A DNA stretch of 64,000 nucleotides from Solimonas fluminis (GCF_002930645.1 NZ_PSNW01000009.1:62001-126000); one strand, 5' to 3'; counted from the stretch's first letter, positions 1-8,689 are shown. Numbers and translations are program-made. Notes: a model not told the origin generated them from the letters alone.

Positions 1-1193
1 ACCGCGCCGACCGCGATCAGGATCCACTCGTCCTGCTCGAAGGCCGGATGGAGCAGGTTCTCGAACTCCTCCACCGTCAGGTCCTGCATCTTGGTCGCCA
101 GCGTCCGCTCGAGATCCATGGCGTCATGGGCATACTTCTCGATGTGCTGCATCGTCGCCGGCAGGCGCTTCATGATCTCCTGCGAGACCAGGCGCTTCAT
201 CTCCTGGTACTTGGAGCTGCCGACCGCCATCACCACGAAGGGCTTGGCGACGCCCGACTGGGCATCGACCACGCGCTGCACCTGCTTCTGGATCATGCCG
301 AACAGGCGGTCCGACAGCGGACCGCGCAGCACGGCGTCGATGATGTTGTGCGGCGTGACGATCTCGGCGGCGATCAGGCGGCCGTACTCGGCCGACACCT
401 CGAGGCGGCGCTTCAGGAACAGGCCCTGCCAGGTGAACAGGCCACCGAGGTACTTGGTCGGCTGCTTGGGATTGAAGATCATCTTCAGCGCCAGCCAGTC
501 GGTGAACCAGCCGGTGAAGCCGCCGAACAGCGGCATGACCCAGACGTTCTGCGTCACCGCCCAGACCACGGCCTGGACGCAGCCGATGGCGAAGCCGAAG
601 AACAGTCCGGAATTGCGGATGAAGCGGAACTCGCCGTGTCCGGCCTCGAGGAAGATGCGGTTCAGCAGCGGCTTGTCGCGCAGCAGGTTGCTGACCACCA
701 TGTCCTTGAGGTCGAACACCGAATTGATGTTGGATTTGATGTCCGTCATGATCTGGCGGACGATCTCGGGCGCCTCTTCCTGGATGCGGCTGATGATCAT
801 CCGCTTGACGGTTTCCGGCGCCGCCTCCCAGAGCCCGGGGGCGTACTGTTCGGCGACGCTGCGGGTGATGTCTTCCACCGCCTCCAGCAGCGGCTTCTCG
901 ATCTCCTGGGCGATGCGGTCCGGGTCGAGCTTGTCGAAGACATCCTCGGGCTTGATCAGCTTCTGGGTCATGGTGTCGCAGGCGATGCTGGCCATGATCG
1001 CGGCCTTGCGCGGCACGATGCCCTGCCAGCCGAGATACGGCGGCTTGATGCCGATGAACTCGATCGGCTCGAACATCATACGGATCGCGACGATCTTGGT
1101 GACGTAGCCGATGATGGCCGCCACGAACGGCATCGACGCATACAGGAACCAGTTCTTCTGTACGTCGACGACGATTTCTGCCCAGCTTTGCAT
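1..1193 (-). CDS. DUF445 family inner-membrane protein, copy 1 (3' end beyond window)
   Basis: The frame is open from an ATG at 1193 to the window edge, giving about 397 residues. The paralogue at 61192-62448 aligns over the whole length and is 418 residues, so only about 22 C-terminal residues are missing. The protein begins MQSWAEI and has a hydrophobic stretch YASMPFVAAIIGYVTK near residues 18-33, followed by RMMFEPIEF, matching DUF445 (YheB/YjiN-like) membrane proteins of unknown function. A further hydrophobic region lies around residues 195-225, and the C-terminus is turning hydrophobic where the window ends. It is the last gene visible in the operon, 47 bases after the Abi-alpha-like gene. 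The family assignment is firm; the role is unknown. Confidence 0.85.
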   Translation of the reverse strand, partial: MQSWAEIVVDVQKNWFLYASMPFVAAIIGYVTKIVAIRMMFEPIEFIGIKPPYLGWQGIVPRKAAIMASIACDTMTQKLIKPEDVFDKLDPDRIAQEIEKPLLEAVEDITRSVAEQYAPGLWEAAPETVKRMIISRIQEEAPEIVRQIMTDIKSNINSVFDLKDMVVSNLLRDKPLLNRIFLEAGHGEFRFIRNSGLFFGFAIGCVQAVVWAVTQNVWVMPLFGGFTGWFTDWLALKMIFNPKQPTKYLGGLFTWQGLFLKRRLEVSAEYGRLIAAEIVTPHNIIDAVLRGPLSDRLFGMIQKQVQRVVDAQSGVAKPFVVMAVGSSKYQEMKRLVSQEIMKRLPATMQHIEKYAHDAMDLERTLATKMQDLTVEEFENLLHPAFEQDEWILIAVGA

Positions 1194-1240
1194 GTTTCTC
1201 TCCCCTGCCTGTCGCTGTTTCTATTGCCTGCCTGCGCTCT

Positions 1241-1972
1241 TCAGCCCACCAGGCCGGCGAACGATTCGGATACGTCCTCGCTGACGCGTCCGTCTTCCCA
1301 GAATGCACGGCCAAGCGCCGACAGCATCAGCACCCGCCGCACGATGTGGCCCTTGAGCCCGCCCTTGTGAAGCCGGGCGATGCCGTCGCGTACGACCTGT
1401 TCGGTTTCCAGCATTTCGTACTGGACGCGCCGCGAGAGATCCTCGGGGCCGGTCTCCACCAGGCCCAGCGCCCGCAGCTGGCCCAGATAGACCGGCGTGA
1501 CATCGTTCCACTGCACGCCGGCATTGCGGCCGATGCTGCTGATCCATTCCACCACCGGCTCGGCGGTGAGGCCGATGCGCGAACCGGCCAGGACGTGGAT
1601 CAGCGGATAGGTGGAACCGTCCGACATGGCCGAGAGGATGCGCGCCTGGTCCGGCAGCAGCTGGGAGGTCACCCAGCCGAAGTATTCGGCCTTGGCCTCG
1701 TCATGGCCCTGCTCGGAGGACCGGTGCAGGAGGTCCTGCAGGCTGATGCCGCCGCCCGGCCCGGCCGCCGAGCGGTCGGCCACCGAGCGCATCGCTACCG
1801 CCAGCACCGACACCGAGCTGGGGGGCTCGAGCCGGTCCATGCGCCGCTTGAGTTGCTGCAGCAGGCCGCGCTCCACCGCCTGCAGGCGCTCGCTGGCGAA
1901 GTCCGCGCCCGGCAGGCGCCGCAGCAGGCCCGCGACCTTGCGGCCCGCGCCGTTGTCACCCAATGCCTTCAC
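1241..1972 (-). CDS. Abi-alpha (DUF4393)-like protein, copy 1
   Basis: This is a predicted 243-residue soluble protein with no signal peptide or membrane segment. The GTG start at 1972 overlaps the upstream stop (GTGA) and has a GGGGGAAG ribosome-binding site. Landmarks are RLPGAD near residue 17, an amphipathic LLQQLKRRM segment, QLLPDQARILSAMSDG near the middle, and YLGQLRALGLVETGPED followed by VQYEMLE. The same landmarks occur in order in the protein at 60324-61163, so the two are paralogues. They resemble the Abi-alpha/DUF4393 family, some members of which are linked to phage abortive infection. Nothing else here suggests defence. Both copies sit beside DUF445 genes, so an envelope-linked role is equally plausible. 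Confidence 0.65.
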   Translation of the reverse strand: MKALGDNGAGRKVAGLLRRLPGADFASERLQAVERGLLQQLKRRMDRLEPPSSVSVLAVAMRSVADRSAAGPGGGISLQDLLHRSSEQGHDEAKAEYFGWVTSQLLPDQARILSAMSDGSTYPLIHVLAGSRIGLTAEPVVEWISSIGRNAGVQWNDVTPVYLGQLRALGLVETGPEDLSRRVQYEMLETEQVVRDGIARLHKGGLKGHIVRRVLMLSALGRAFWEDGRVSEDVSESFAGLVG

Positions 1973-2706
1973 GATTCTTCCCCCTTTGCTTGCGTGGCCG
2001 GCGCCTCGCCTTCTGCCTGCGGCATGCGCTCCAGGCGCAGCCCCTTGATGCGCAGGCCCAGGTCCGCGTGCTTGACGATCACCGGCACCGGCTCCTGCGG
2101 GAAGCGCACGTTCATGCCGAAGCGCGCCAGGATCGGCGTGGTGATCTCGCGCACCGCCTTCAGGCGCGTTTTGAGCACGGTATCCACCGGCGCGCGGATG
2201 CGCTGGTTGAGCGCCAGCTTCAGCGGGCCGCGGTAGTTGAGGCGGATGCTGGTATCCACCGGCACCGTGAACGATACCGGCTGCTCGAAGCGCAGCGGGA
2301 TGCGCGCCTTGAACTTCACGTTGCGCAGCCGCTTGAGCTTCTGGTAGGTGAAATCGGTGGTGCCCTCGATGTCGGCGTAGGTATCCACCGGCACCACGCC
2401 GCGGTAGCGGATCACCATGCGGATGGGTACCGAGGTGTCCAGCTTGACGTCGGCGTCGTAGTTGCCCTGCAGCGGCAAGTCCAGGGTCTGCTTGAACGGC
2501 ACCGTCGCGTCGATGTAGCCGTCGAGCTTGATGGTGATCTTGTTGGTAGCCTCCGCGATGGCACGGGCCTGCGGCGGCAGCAGGACATGGCCTGGCTGGT
2601 CGGTCAGCGTCAGGCGCACGACCAGGTGCAGGTAGAGCCAGAAGCCGAGCGCGGCGCCGCCTACCGCCAACAGCAGGCCCAGCCCCAGTTTTGCCAGCAG
2701 GCGCAT
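1969..2706 (-). CDS. Membrane-anchored beta-rich protein, second of a tandem paralogous pair
   Basis: The product is 245 residues with one N-terminal membrane segment (KLGLGLLLAVGGAALGFWLY). The rest is predicted periplasmic and built of short alternating beta-type segments such as VPVDTY, IPLRF and FTVPVDTS. Its ATG shares one base with the upstream TGA (TGATG), which implies translational coupling. The N-terminus (TM, then a segment of the LTDQPGHVLLP type) matches the upstream neighbour (LKDQPATVLLP), so the two arose by tandem duplication. No enzyme motif is visible and I do not recognise the family. The architecture suggests a structural or ligand-binding periplasmic component working with the DUF1302 barrel encoded just upstream. 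Confidence 0.75.
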   Translation of the reverse strand: MRLLAKLGLGLLLAVGGAALGFWLYLHLVVRLTLTDQPGHVLLPPQARAIAEATNKITIKLDGYIDATVPFKQTLDLPLQGNYDADVKLDTSVPIRMVIRYRGVVPVDTYADIEGTTDFTYQKLKRLRNVKFKARIPLRFEQPVSFTVPVDTSIRLNYRGPLKLALNQRIRAPVDTVLKTRLKAVREITTPILARFGMNVRFPQEPVPVIVKHADLGLRIKGLRLERMPQAEGEAPATQAKGEES

Positions 2707-3446
2707 CACGGCGCCGGTTCCTTCGCCGCCGCGGCCGGGGCGGCCGGGGCGGCGGCCGGGCCATCGGCCGTGTTCAGGCGCAGCGTGCGCAGCGGCAGGC
2801 GCAGGTCGGCCTCGGTGATCACCACCGGCGCCGGATCGGGCACGATGATGCTGGCCTGCAGCGCCGACTTCACCGGCACGTCCATCTTGCTGCGGATGGG
2901 AATGGTGGCGGCGATGTCGGCCTTCAGCGGCACGTCCAGCGCCTGTTTGAGCTTGGCCTCCACCGGCGCGGTGAACTTGAGGTGCACCATCTGGTCGACC
3001 GGGATGTTGAGGTTGACCGGAACCTTGGCCTTGACCGGAATCTTGCCGCGCAGCGGCAGGTCGTGCGTGTCGCCGAGCAGGTCGGCCTTGACCACGGTGT
3101 TCACGTCCAGCAGCTGGTCGATCACGATGTAGTCCTTGACCGGGACGTTCATCTTGATCGGAATCTCGCTGTCGAAGCTGGCATTGACGCGCAGCGTCTC
3201 CTCCACCGGAATCCTGACGCGCTGGTCCACCGGCACGGTGGTGGTGATGGCGGTGTCGATCTCGATCGACAGGTCGTTGAGCACGTCGGCACTGATGTTC
3301 AGCGGTTCGGGCAGCAGCACGGTGGCCGGCTGGTCCTTCAGTACCAGTCGGGCATCGACGTTGCGGAACACCCACCAGCCGGCGACGGCACCGCCGGCAA
3401 CGGCGCCCAGCAGGATCGCGAGGAAGAAGATCGTGGTTTTGCTCAC
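2706..3446 (-). CDS. Membrane-anchored beta-rich protein, first of a tandem paralogous pair
   Basis: This is a 246-residue protein with an N-terminal anchor (TIFFLAILLGAVAGGAVAGW). A long region follows in which IPV/VPV motifs recur every 10-20 residues (VPVDQR, IPVEET, IPIKMNVPV, IPVKAKVPVNLNIPV, VPLKAD, VPVKSA). It ends in an Ala/Pro-rich tail. The pattern suggests a repetitive beta structure exposed to the periplasm. It lies 10 bases after the DUF1302 gene and is directly followed by its paralogue. No named domain is recognised. The repeats could form an extended bridge or a hydrophobic groove, but this is inferred only from the spacing of the motifs. Confidence 0.75.
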   Translation of the reverse strand: MSKTTIFFLAILLGAVAGGAVAGWWVFRNVDARLVLKDQPATVLLPEPLNISADVLNDLSIEIDTAITTTVPVDQRVRIPVEETLRVNASFDSEIPIKMNVPVKDYIVIDQLLDVNTVVKADLLGDTHDLPLRGKIPVKAKVPVNLNIPVDQMVHLKFTAPVEAKLKQALDVPLKADIAATIPIRSKMDVPVKSALQASIIVPDPAPVVITEADLRLPLRTLRLNTADGPAAAPAAPAAAAKEPAP

Positions 3447-3456
3447 TGGTCGATTC

Positions 3457-5643
3457 CTAGAAGCGCATGCCGATGCTGGCGGAGAAGAAGTCGCGGTCGT
3501 GCAGCGTGTTGCGCTTGCCGCCGCCGAACATGAAGGCCTGGGCCAGGCTGGCGTCGAAGTCGCCGTAGCTCAGGCGCACGTCGAGCACGGCCAGCTTGCG
3601 CCCTTCCAGGAAATTCTCGCCGAGGCCCGGCGAGACGCCGGACACGTCGTGGGTGAAGACCAGGAAGGGCCTGACGTCGAAGCCGCGGATGCCGACATCG
3701 CTGTAGTGCAGCATCGTGCCCAGGCGGTAGCCCCAGGAGAAATCGTCGACGTAGCCGCCGGTGTTGCGCACCGGGTTGATGTGCAGCGCGTTGCCGGTGT
3801 CGGCGGCGCCCGGGCCCGCGTGAGTGTCGGTACCCGGCCCCTCGAATTGCAGCTTCGAGCGCGACGGCAGGTCCAGCACGCCGATGGCGGTGAACTCGGC
3901 CAGCAGCAGCGCATCCGTGGTGCCCAGGAAGGCGCTGTTGCCGAAGATGCTGGTCAGTCCCAGCGAGCCCTGCATCACCTGCAGGCGCTCATAGCCCCGG
4001 ATGTACTGGCCCGCCCCGATCTCTCCCGGCGTGCCGCCGCGGTAGGCCGTCACGAAATCGGGGATCGCCGTGCGCGAGCCGGGCACCGTGGTGCCCAGCA
4101 GGTTCGGCGCGGTCAGCAGGCCCTGCAGCGCGCTGATGACGCCCGGCAGGTTGCCGGTGGCACCGGCCGCCACGTTGAGGACGTTGCCCGGATCCTGGAT
4201 CGCCGCCAGCAGGCCCGGCAGGGTATCGGCGGTGCCGAACAGCGGGATGTCCTGGCGCGGCAGCGCCGGCTGCAGCGCCGCGAACAGCACGTCCTCCAGG
4301 TCCACCTGCACCGGCTGGTTGGGACGGTAGGCCAGCTCGCCACGCACCGCGACACCACCGACCAGGCTGCTGAAGCTCAGGCCGAACAGCTGGATGTCCT
4401 CGGGGTAGTCCAGGAAGTAGCGCGCCGTGTCCAGCGGCACCGCCTCGCGCAGGTGGGTGCCGGGCACGCCGCAGGCGGCCATGAAGCTGGTCAGGTCCAC
4501 CGCGTCGATGCCCGAGGGATTGCCCTCGCGGCGCGTGCAGCTGGACTCTGCGGCATAGGCGCTGGCCGCCGGAATGCGCGAATGGTAGTTGGCGAAGTAG
4601 AGGCCCAGCTCCGAACCGCCCAGCCATTCCGGGTGGAAGTACACCGCCAGCCCGTACTGGCCGAGGTCGTCGGGCTCGCGGTTGGGCGCGCGGCGCAGCG
4701 TGTAGCTGGTCTGCGTCACCAGGGCGAAGACGTCATTGGCCGGCGTGCCGATCTGCTGCGGATCGTAGGGCGCCTTGCCGAAGGGCGCGATGATGCCCTC
4801 GTTCTCCGTCAGCTCGTTGCCGGCGTTGAAGAACGAGAAGTACGAACCGCGCGGCGGAATGCCGGCGGGGCGCCATTCGAACTGGTAGAAACCCTCCAGG
4901 CTCAGTTCATCGTTGACCGGCCCGCGCACCAGCAGCATGCCCACCGGCCGGTAGACCTCGTCGAGCTCCTGGCCGGGCCGCGTCAGGTTGTTCACGTCCG
5001 GCGGGTTGATGACATTGAGGCTGCCCTGCGTGACGAAGCTCGACTCGCCCCAGACGATGCGCTGGCGGCCGATGCCGATGTCCACCGGCTGGCCCAGGAT
5101 GTCGAAGGTATCCTGGACATAGGTGTCCAGCAGCTGGAAGCCGTAGCCGATCTCCTCGCGGGTCTCGCTGGGGCGCCGGCTGCGCACGGACTGGCCGGGC
5201 TGCGGGCCCGGCGTGACGATCTGGTTCGGGTGACGCTCCCTGAGATCGGCATTGACCGGGTCGTAGAACGCCAGCCCCCCGACCTCCATCAGCAGGTCGC
5301 CGCGGCGCAATTGATAGCGCGAGGCCCACTTCACCGGCGCGGAGATCAGGTCGCCGCGGTCGTAGTTGAGATTGCCCTCGTCGTAGACCGAGTTGAAGGC
5401 GCCGGGGGCCGCCATGTAGCGCTCGTTGGGCGCGGTGTTGTTGGGGCTCGCGGAGAGGCAGTCGTCACTGGCGCAGAGCTGCGGGTCCAGGTTGGACTTG
5501 CCGACCAGGCCCGGGTCGCGCGCCTCGGTGCGCACGGCGGCACCGAGCGTCAAGCGGTTGCTCCACTGCGATTCCCAGTCCTCGGCGGCCGCGAGGCCCG
5601 GGATCAGCAGCGCCAGCAGCAGGCAGCGTTCGATCGGGCTCAC
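3457..5643 (-). CDS. DUF1302 family outer-membrane protein
   Basis: A 728-residue protein with a signal peptide (LLLALLIPGLAAAEDW, cleavage near residue 20) and the DUF1302 signatures GRQRIVWGESSF, NVINPPDVNNL and VGMLLVRGPV. It ends in SIGMRF, a terminal aromatic consistent with insertion by the BAM machinery. DUF1302 proteins are predicted beta-barrels, often near DUF1329 proteins and RND/MMPL-type exporters in bacteria that handle hydrophobic compounds. Neither partner is visible here, so this looks like a different assembly. The GTG start at 5643 overlaps the upstream stop. Length is normal for the family and no interruption is seen. The substrate is unknown. Confidence 0.88.
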   Translation of the reverse strand: MSPIERCLLLALLIPGLAAAEDWESQWSNRLTLGAAVRTEARDPGLVGKSNLDPQLCASDDCLSASPNNTAPNERYMAAPGAFNSVYDEGNLNYDRGDLISAPVKWASRYQLRRGDLLMEVGGLAFYDPVNADLRERHPNQIVTPGPQPGQSVRSRRPSETREEIGYGFQLLDTYVQDTFDILGQPVDIGIGRQRIVWGESSFVTQGSLNVINPPDVNNLTRPGQELDEVYRPVGMLLVRGPVNDELSLEGFYQFEWRPAGIPPRGSYFSFFNAGNELTENEGIIAPFGKAPYDPQQIGTPANDVFALVTQTSYTLRRAPNREPDDLGQYGLAVYFHPEWLGGSELGLYFANYHSRIPAASAYAAESSCTRREGNPSGIDAVDLTSFMAACGVPGTHLREAVPLDTARYFLDYPEDIQLFGLSFSSLVGGVAVRGELAYRPNQPVQVDLEDVLFAALQPALPRQDIPLFGTADTLPGLLAAIQDPGNVLNVAAGATGNLPGVISALQGLLTAPNLLGTTVPGSRTAIPDFVTAYRGGTPGEIGAGQYIRGYERLQVMQGSLGLTSIFGNSAFLGTTDALLLAEFTAIGVLDLPSRSKLQFEGPGTDTHAGPGAADTGNALHINPVRNTGGYVDDFSWGYRLGTMLHYSDVGIRGFDVRPFLVFTHDVSGVSPGLGENFLEGRKLAVLDVRLSYGDFDASLAQAFMFGGGKRNTLHDRDFFSASIGMRF

Positions 5644-6110
5644 GGCTTCTTCTCCTCGGAGTCGCGCCGGCGGCTGCGCCAGAACTGGATGCGCGGCAGC
5701 GGCAGGTCCTCGACCCGGTCGGCGATCGATTCCGTCTGGCCGCGCAGGGTGTGGAGCTGCTCCATCAGCGACTCCATGTGCACGACGATGCGGAACAGCG
5801 ACAGCAGGGATTCCAGCACCACGCGCACGATGACGATGCCGGCGATGGAGGTGATCGGCATGATCAGCAGCAGCCAGACCAGGCCGGCCGCGAGCGACTG
5901 CTGGAAGGCCTGGAGCGCCACGAACAGGTTGAGCGCCAGCACGGCGCCGACGCAGACGACGTAGATCGCAGGCGCCATGGCGGTGGTGATGATCTGCCGC
6001 AGCTGCCAGTCGGCCAACCCACGCAGGATATCGGCGAGCCCGAGGCGGGCCGCCTGCCAGCCGGAGTCGCCCCGGCCAGACTCGTCTTCGGTCTGTCTGT
6101 CCAACCCCAT
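5640..6110 (-). CDS. DUF4282 domain small membrane protein
   Basis: A 156-residue protein whose central region has two membrane segments (APAIYVVCVGAVLALNLFVA and LVWLLLIMPITSIAGIVIV). The helix that follows contains RVVLESLLSLFRIVVHM. This two-helix plan with an R-E-L-FRI segment matches the DUF4282 family of unknown function. The C-terminal tail is charged (RRRDSEEKKP). It is the first gene of the operon. A clear ribosome-binding site (GGCGGAGAC) precedes the ATG at 6110, and its stop overlaps the start of the DUF1302 gene. It could be an assembly or regulatory subunit of the envelope system; this is inference. Confidence 0.7.
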   Translation of the reverse strand: MGLDRQTEDESGRGDSGWQAARLGLADILRGLADWQLRQIITTAMAPAIYVVCVGAVLALNLFVALQAFQQSLAAGLVWLLLIMPITSIAGIVIVRVVLESLLSLFRIVVHMESLMEQLHTLRGQTESIADRVEDLPLPRIQFWRSRRRDSEEKKP

Positions 6111-6282
6111 GTCTCCGCCAGCACCCTAGTTTTTTTATTTATTTTTCAGGTCCTTGAGAAAGGAACTGAAGATTCCTTCAGGCGCCGGCCTGAGGCGGCG
6201 GCGCCATGGCCACCAAACTTAGCGACAATTCTTCCAGCGGATAATGGCACAATGAGCCAGAAATAGGCATTTGGGGACAACG
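6111..6282. promoter_or_regulatory. Divergent promoter region between the six-gene operon and araC-type gene
   Basis: This 172-base spacer separates two divergent genes. It holds an unusually A/T-rich tract at about 6128-6150 (a run of T with TTATTTATTTTT), which stands out in GC-rich DNA and could carry the core promoter for the minus-strand operon. An inverted repeat TCAGGC-GCCG-GCCTGA lies near 6177-6192, and more GC-rich symmetric sequence follows. It is a natural binding region for the adjacent AraC-type regulator, but no operator can be assigned from a single copy. Confidence 0.4.
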
Positions 6283-7320
6283 ATGTCGGCCTACTGGGAC
6301 TACCCGCGGAACAGCTGCAGCGTGCGCGTGCTTACCGAGGTGGCGGCGGAGCATGGCATGACCGTCGCCGACTGCCTGCAGGGCACGCGCGTGGACGCGG
6401 CGGCCCTGCACGATCATTCCGCCATGGTCTCGGCCCACGACGAGCTGCAGGTGATCCGCAACCTGCAGGCGCGGCTGGGCACCGCGCTGCCGCTGGGCCT
6501 CGATGCCGGACTGCGCTACCACCCCACGACCTTCGGCGTCTGGGGCTTCATGATCCTGTCCAGTTCCACGCTGCAGCACGCGGTGGACGTCGGGCTGCGC
6601 TACCTGCGCCTGACCTCGTTCTACTGCCGCATCCGCCTGTCGCAGGCCGGCGACGAACTGCAGATCATCGCCGACGATTCGCAGCTGCCGGCGGACGTGC
6701 GCGACTTCCTGCTGGAACGCGACGGGGGGACGCTGATGAACCTCGCCCGGGACATCCTGCCCTCGCGGTTCACGCTGACGCGCGTCGATACCCGCCTGCC
6801 GATGCCGGCCTACCACAAGCGCGCGGAGGCGCTGTTCGGCCGCCCCGTCGCCTACGGACAGCCGCAGAACCGCGTGGGCATCCACCGCTCGATGCTGGAC
6901 TGGAAGCTGCCGCAGGCCGACCTGCCGATGCGCCGCATGTTCGAGGCGGAGTGCGAGCGCCTGCTGGCGCGCCACCAGGCCCTGGCAGGCATCGCCGGGC
7001 GCGTGCGCGAACGGCTCCTGCGCGACCCCCACCGCATGCCGACGATGGACATGGTGGCGGCGGAGTTCAAGGAAACCGCCCGCACGCTGCGCCGCCGCCT
7101 GGAGGCGGCCGGCACGCGCTTCGAGAACCTGGTGGACGAAACCCGCAGCGCGCTGGCGGAAGAACTGCTGCGCGGCACCAACCTGGCGATCTCGGAGGTG
7201 GCGGAACGCCTGGGCTACTCGGAGCCCTCCACCTTCATCCGCGCCTTCAAGCGCTGGAAGGCGGTGTCGCCGCAGCGCTATCGCAAGACCGCGTCGCCCG
7301 ACCTCAACGCCCCGCCCTGA
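6283..7320 (+). CDS. AraC family transcriptional regulator with arabinose-binding-like N-terminal domain
   Basis: A DNA-binding regulator of about 345 residues. The N-terminal two thirds match the arabinose-binding-like domain of OruR-type AraC regulators (GLRYHPTTFGVWGFMILSS). The C-terminus is an AraC helix-turn-helix: LAISEVAERLGYSEPSTFIR, then AFKRW and SPQRYRK. The ATG at 6283 is chosen because GGGGA lies five bases upstream; a TTG at 6271 is in frame but lacks a site. It is divergent from the DUF4282-DUF1302 operon and is the obvious candidate regulator. Its 3' end overlaps convergent cysG by 17 bases. The effector is unknown. Confidence 0.88.
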   Translation: MSAYWDYPRNSCSVRVLTEVAAEHGMTVADCLQGTRVDAAALHDHSAMVSAHDELQVIRNLQARLGTALPLGLDAGLRYHPTTFGVWGFMILSSSTLQHAVDVGLRYLRLTSFYCRIRLSQAGDELQIIADDSQLPADVRDFLLERDGGTLMNLARDILPSRFTLTRVDTRLPMPAYHKRAEALFGRPVAYGQPQNRVGIHRSMLDWKLPQADLPMRRMFEAECERLLARHQALAGIAGRVRERLLRDPHRMPTMDMVAAEFKETARTLRRRLEAAGTRFENLVDETRSALAEELLRGTNLAISEVAERLGYSEPSTFIRAFKRWKAVSPQRYRKTASPDLNAPP

Positions 7321-8680
7321 ACCACTGCAGGCGCTCGCGCAGCCGCACCACCTCGCCGACGATCACCAGCGTGGCGCCCTTGACGTCGGAACGCGCCACC
7401 AGCCCGGGCAGATCGGCCAGCGTGGCCGCCAGCACGCGCTGCTGGCGGGAGGTGCCGTCTTCCACGATCGCCGCCGGCCAGTCCGGCGGCAGGCCGTGCG
7501 CGACGAACTGGCGGCAGAGTTCCGGCAGCGTCGCCAGACCCATGTAGATCACCACGGTCTGGCCACGCCGCGCGAGCTGGTCCCAGTGCAGGTTCAGCGT
7601 ACCGTCGGCGCGGGCATGGCCGGTGACGAAGATGCAGGACTGGGCGTAGTCGCGGTGCGTCAGCGGAATGCCGGCGTAGGCGGCACAGCCACTGGCGGCG
7701 GTGACGCCCGGCACGACCTGGAACGGAATGCCGCGCGCCGCGATCTGGTCGATCTCCTCGCCGCCGCGGCCGAAGATGAAGGGGTCGCCGCCCTTGAGGC
7801 GCAGCACGCGCTTGCCCTGCTCCGCCAACCGCACCAGTTCGGCGTTGATCTCGTCCTGCGGCACGGTATGCAGGTTGCGCTTCTTGCCGACGAACAGGCG
7901 CTCCGCGTCGCGGCGCACCAGCTCCAGGATCGCCGGCGACACCAGGCGGTCGTAGAGCACCACGTCGGCCTGCTGCATCAGGCGCAGGGCACGGAAGGTC
8001 AGCAGGTCCGGGTCGCCGGGACCGGCGCCTACCAGGTAGACCTCGCCGCGCGGCGGCTCGCCCCGCAGCAGGCTCTCCAGCTCGATCGCCGCGGCGCTCT
8101 CGTCACCGACGAACAGGCGTTCCGGGCCGGGGCCGTCGAGGAAATCCTCCCAGAGCTTGCGCCGCGCCTCCGGCGGCAGCGCCTTGACCTTTGGACGCTG
8201 GCGGCCCATGAACTCGCCGAGCCGGCCATAGGCCACCGGCAGCAGCGTCTCGATGCGCTCGCGCAGGCGCCGCGCCAGCACCGGGGCCGCGCCGCCGGTA
8301 CCGATGGCCACCGTCACCGGTGCGCGCTCGACGATCGACGGCGTGATGTACGTGGACAGCTCCGGGTTGTCGACCACGTTGACCGGGACATTGGCAGCCA
8401 TTGCCGCGGCGGCAACGCGGGCGTTGAGCGCCAGGTCGTCGGTGGCCGCCACCACCAGCCGGCAGCCGGCGATGCCGGCAGGGTCGAATTGCCGGGCACC
8501 GTGGGTCAGTTCACCCTCCGCCGCCATGGCGGCCAGCTCGGGATTGAGCTCGCGCGCGGCGACCTCGATGCGGGCGCCGGCCTTGCGCAGCAGGCGGATC
8601 TTGCGGGCGGCGACTTCGCCGCCGCCGACGACCAGCACCCGTGCCTCTTTCAGGCGCAGGAATATCGGGAAATGTTCCAT
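7304..8680 (-). CDS. cysG: Siroheme synthase CysG (trifunctional)
   Basis: A 458-residue fusion enzyme. The N-terminal Rossmann domain (VLVVGGGEVAARK, residues 15-27) is the precorrin-2 dehydrogenase/ferrochelatase part. From about residue 214 comes the uroporphyrinogen-III C-methyltransferase, with VYLVGAGPGDPDLLT and LKGGDPFIFGRGGEE. It makes siroheme in the cytoplasm for the sulfite/nitrite reductase encoded at 10662-12332. Length and domain order match Escherichia coli CysG. It lies just downstream of the TSUP gene on the same strand (9-base gap), so the two are probably co-transcribed. The ATG at 8680 begins the conserved MEHFPIFL sequence. Confidence 0.96.
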   Translation of the reverse strand: MEHFPIFLRLKEARVLVVGGGEVAARKIRLLRKAGARIEVAARELNPELAAMAAEGELTHGARQFDPAGIAGCRLVVAATDDLALNARVAAAAMAANVPVNVVDNPELSTYITPSIVERAPVTVAIGTGGAAPVLARRLRERIETLLPVAYGRLGEFMGRQRPKVKALPPEARRKLWEDFLDGPGPERLFVGDESAAAIELESLLRGEPPRGEVYLVGAGPGDPDLLTFRALRLMQQADVVLYDRLVSPAILELVRRDAERLFVGKKRNLHTVPQDEINAELVRLAEQGKRVLRLKGGDPFIFGRGGEEIDQIAARGIPFQVVPGVTAASGCAAYAGIPLTHRDYAQSCIFVTGHARADGTLNLHWDQLARRGQTVVIYMGLATLPELCRQFVAHGLPPDWPAAIVEDGTSRQQRVLAATLADLPGLVARSDVKGATLVIVGEVVRLRERLQWFRAGR

Positions 8681-8689
8681 CCACCCAGT

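Noticed and set aside
1241-1972. Phage-defence island suggested by the Abi-alpha family name
   Set aside because: No other defence, nuclease, toxin or mobile genes are near either copy. The family name alone is insufficient.
3136-5964. A plus-strand open frame of about 940 codons opposite the DUF1302 gene
   Set aside because: It is antisense to a protein with clear family motifs. The His/Gln/Arg/Val-rich translation has no recognisable domain.
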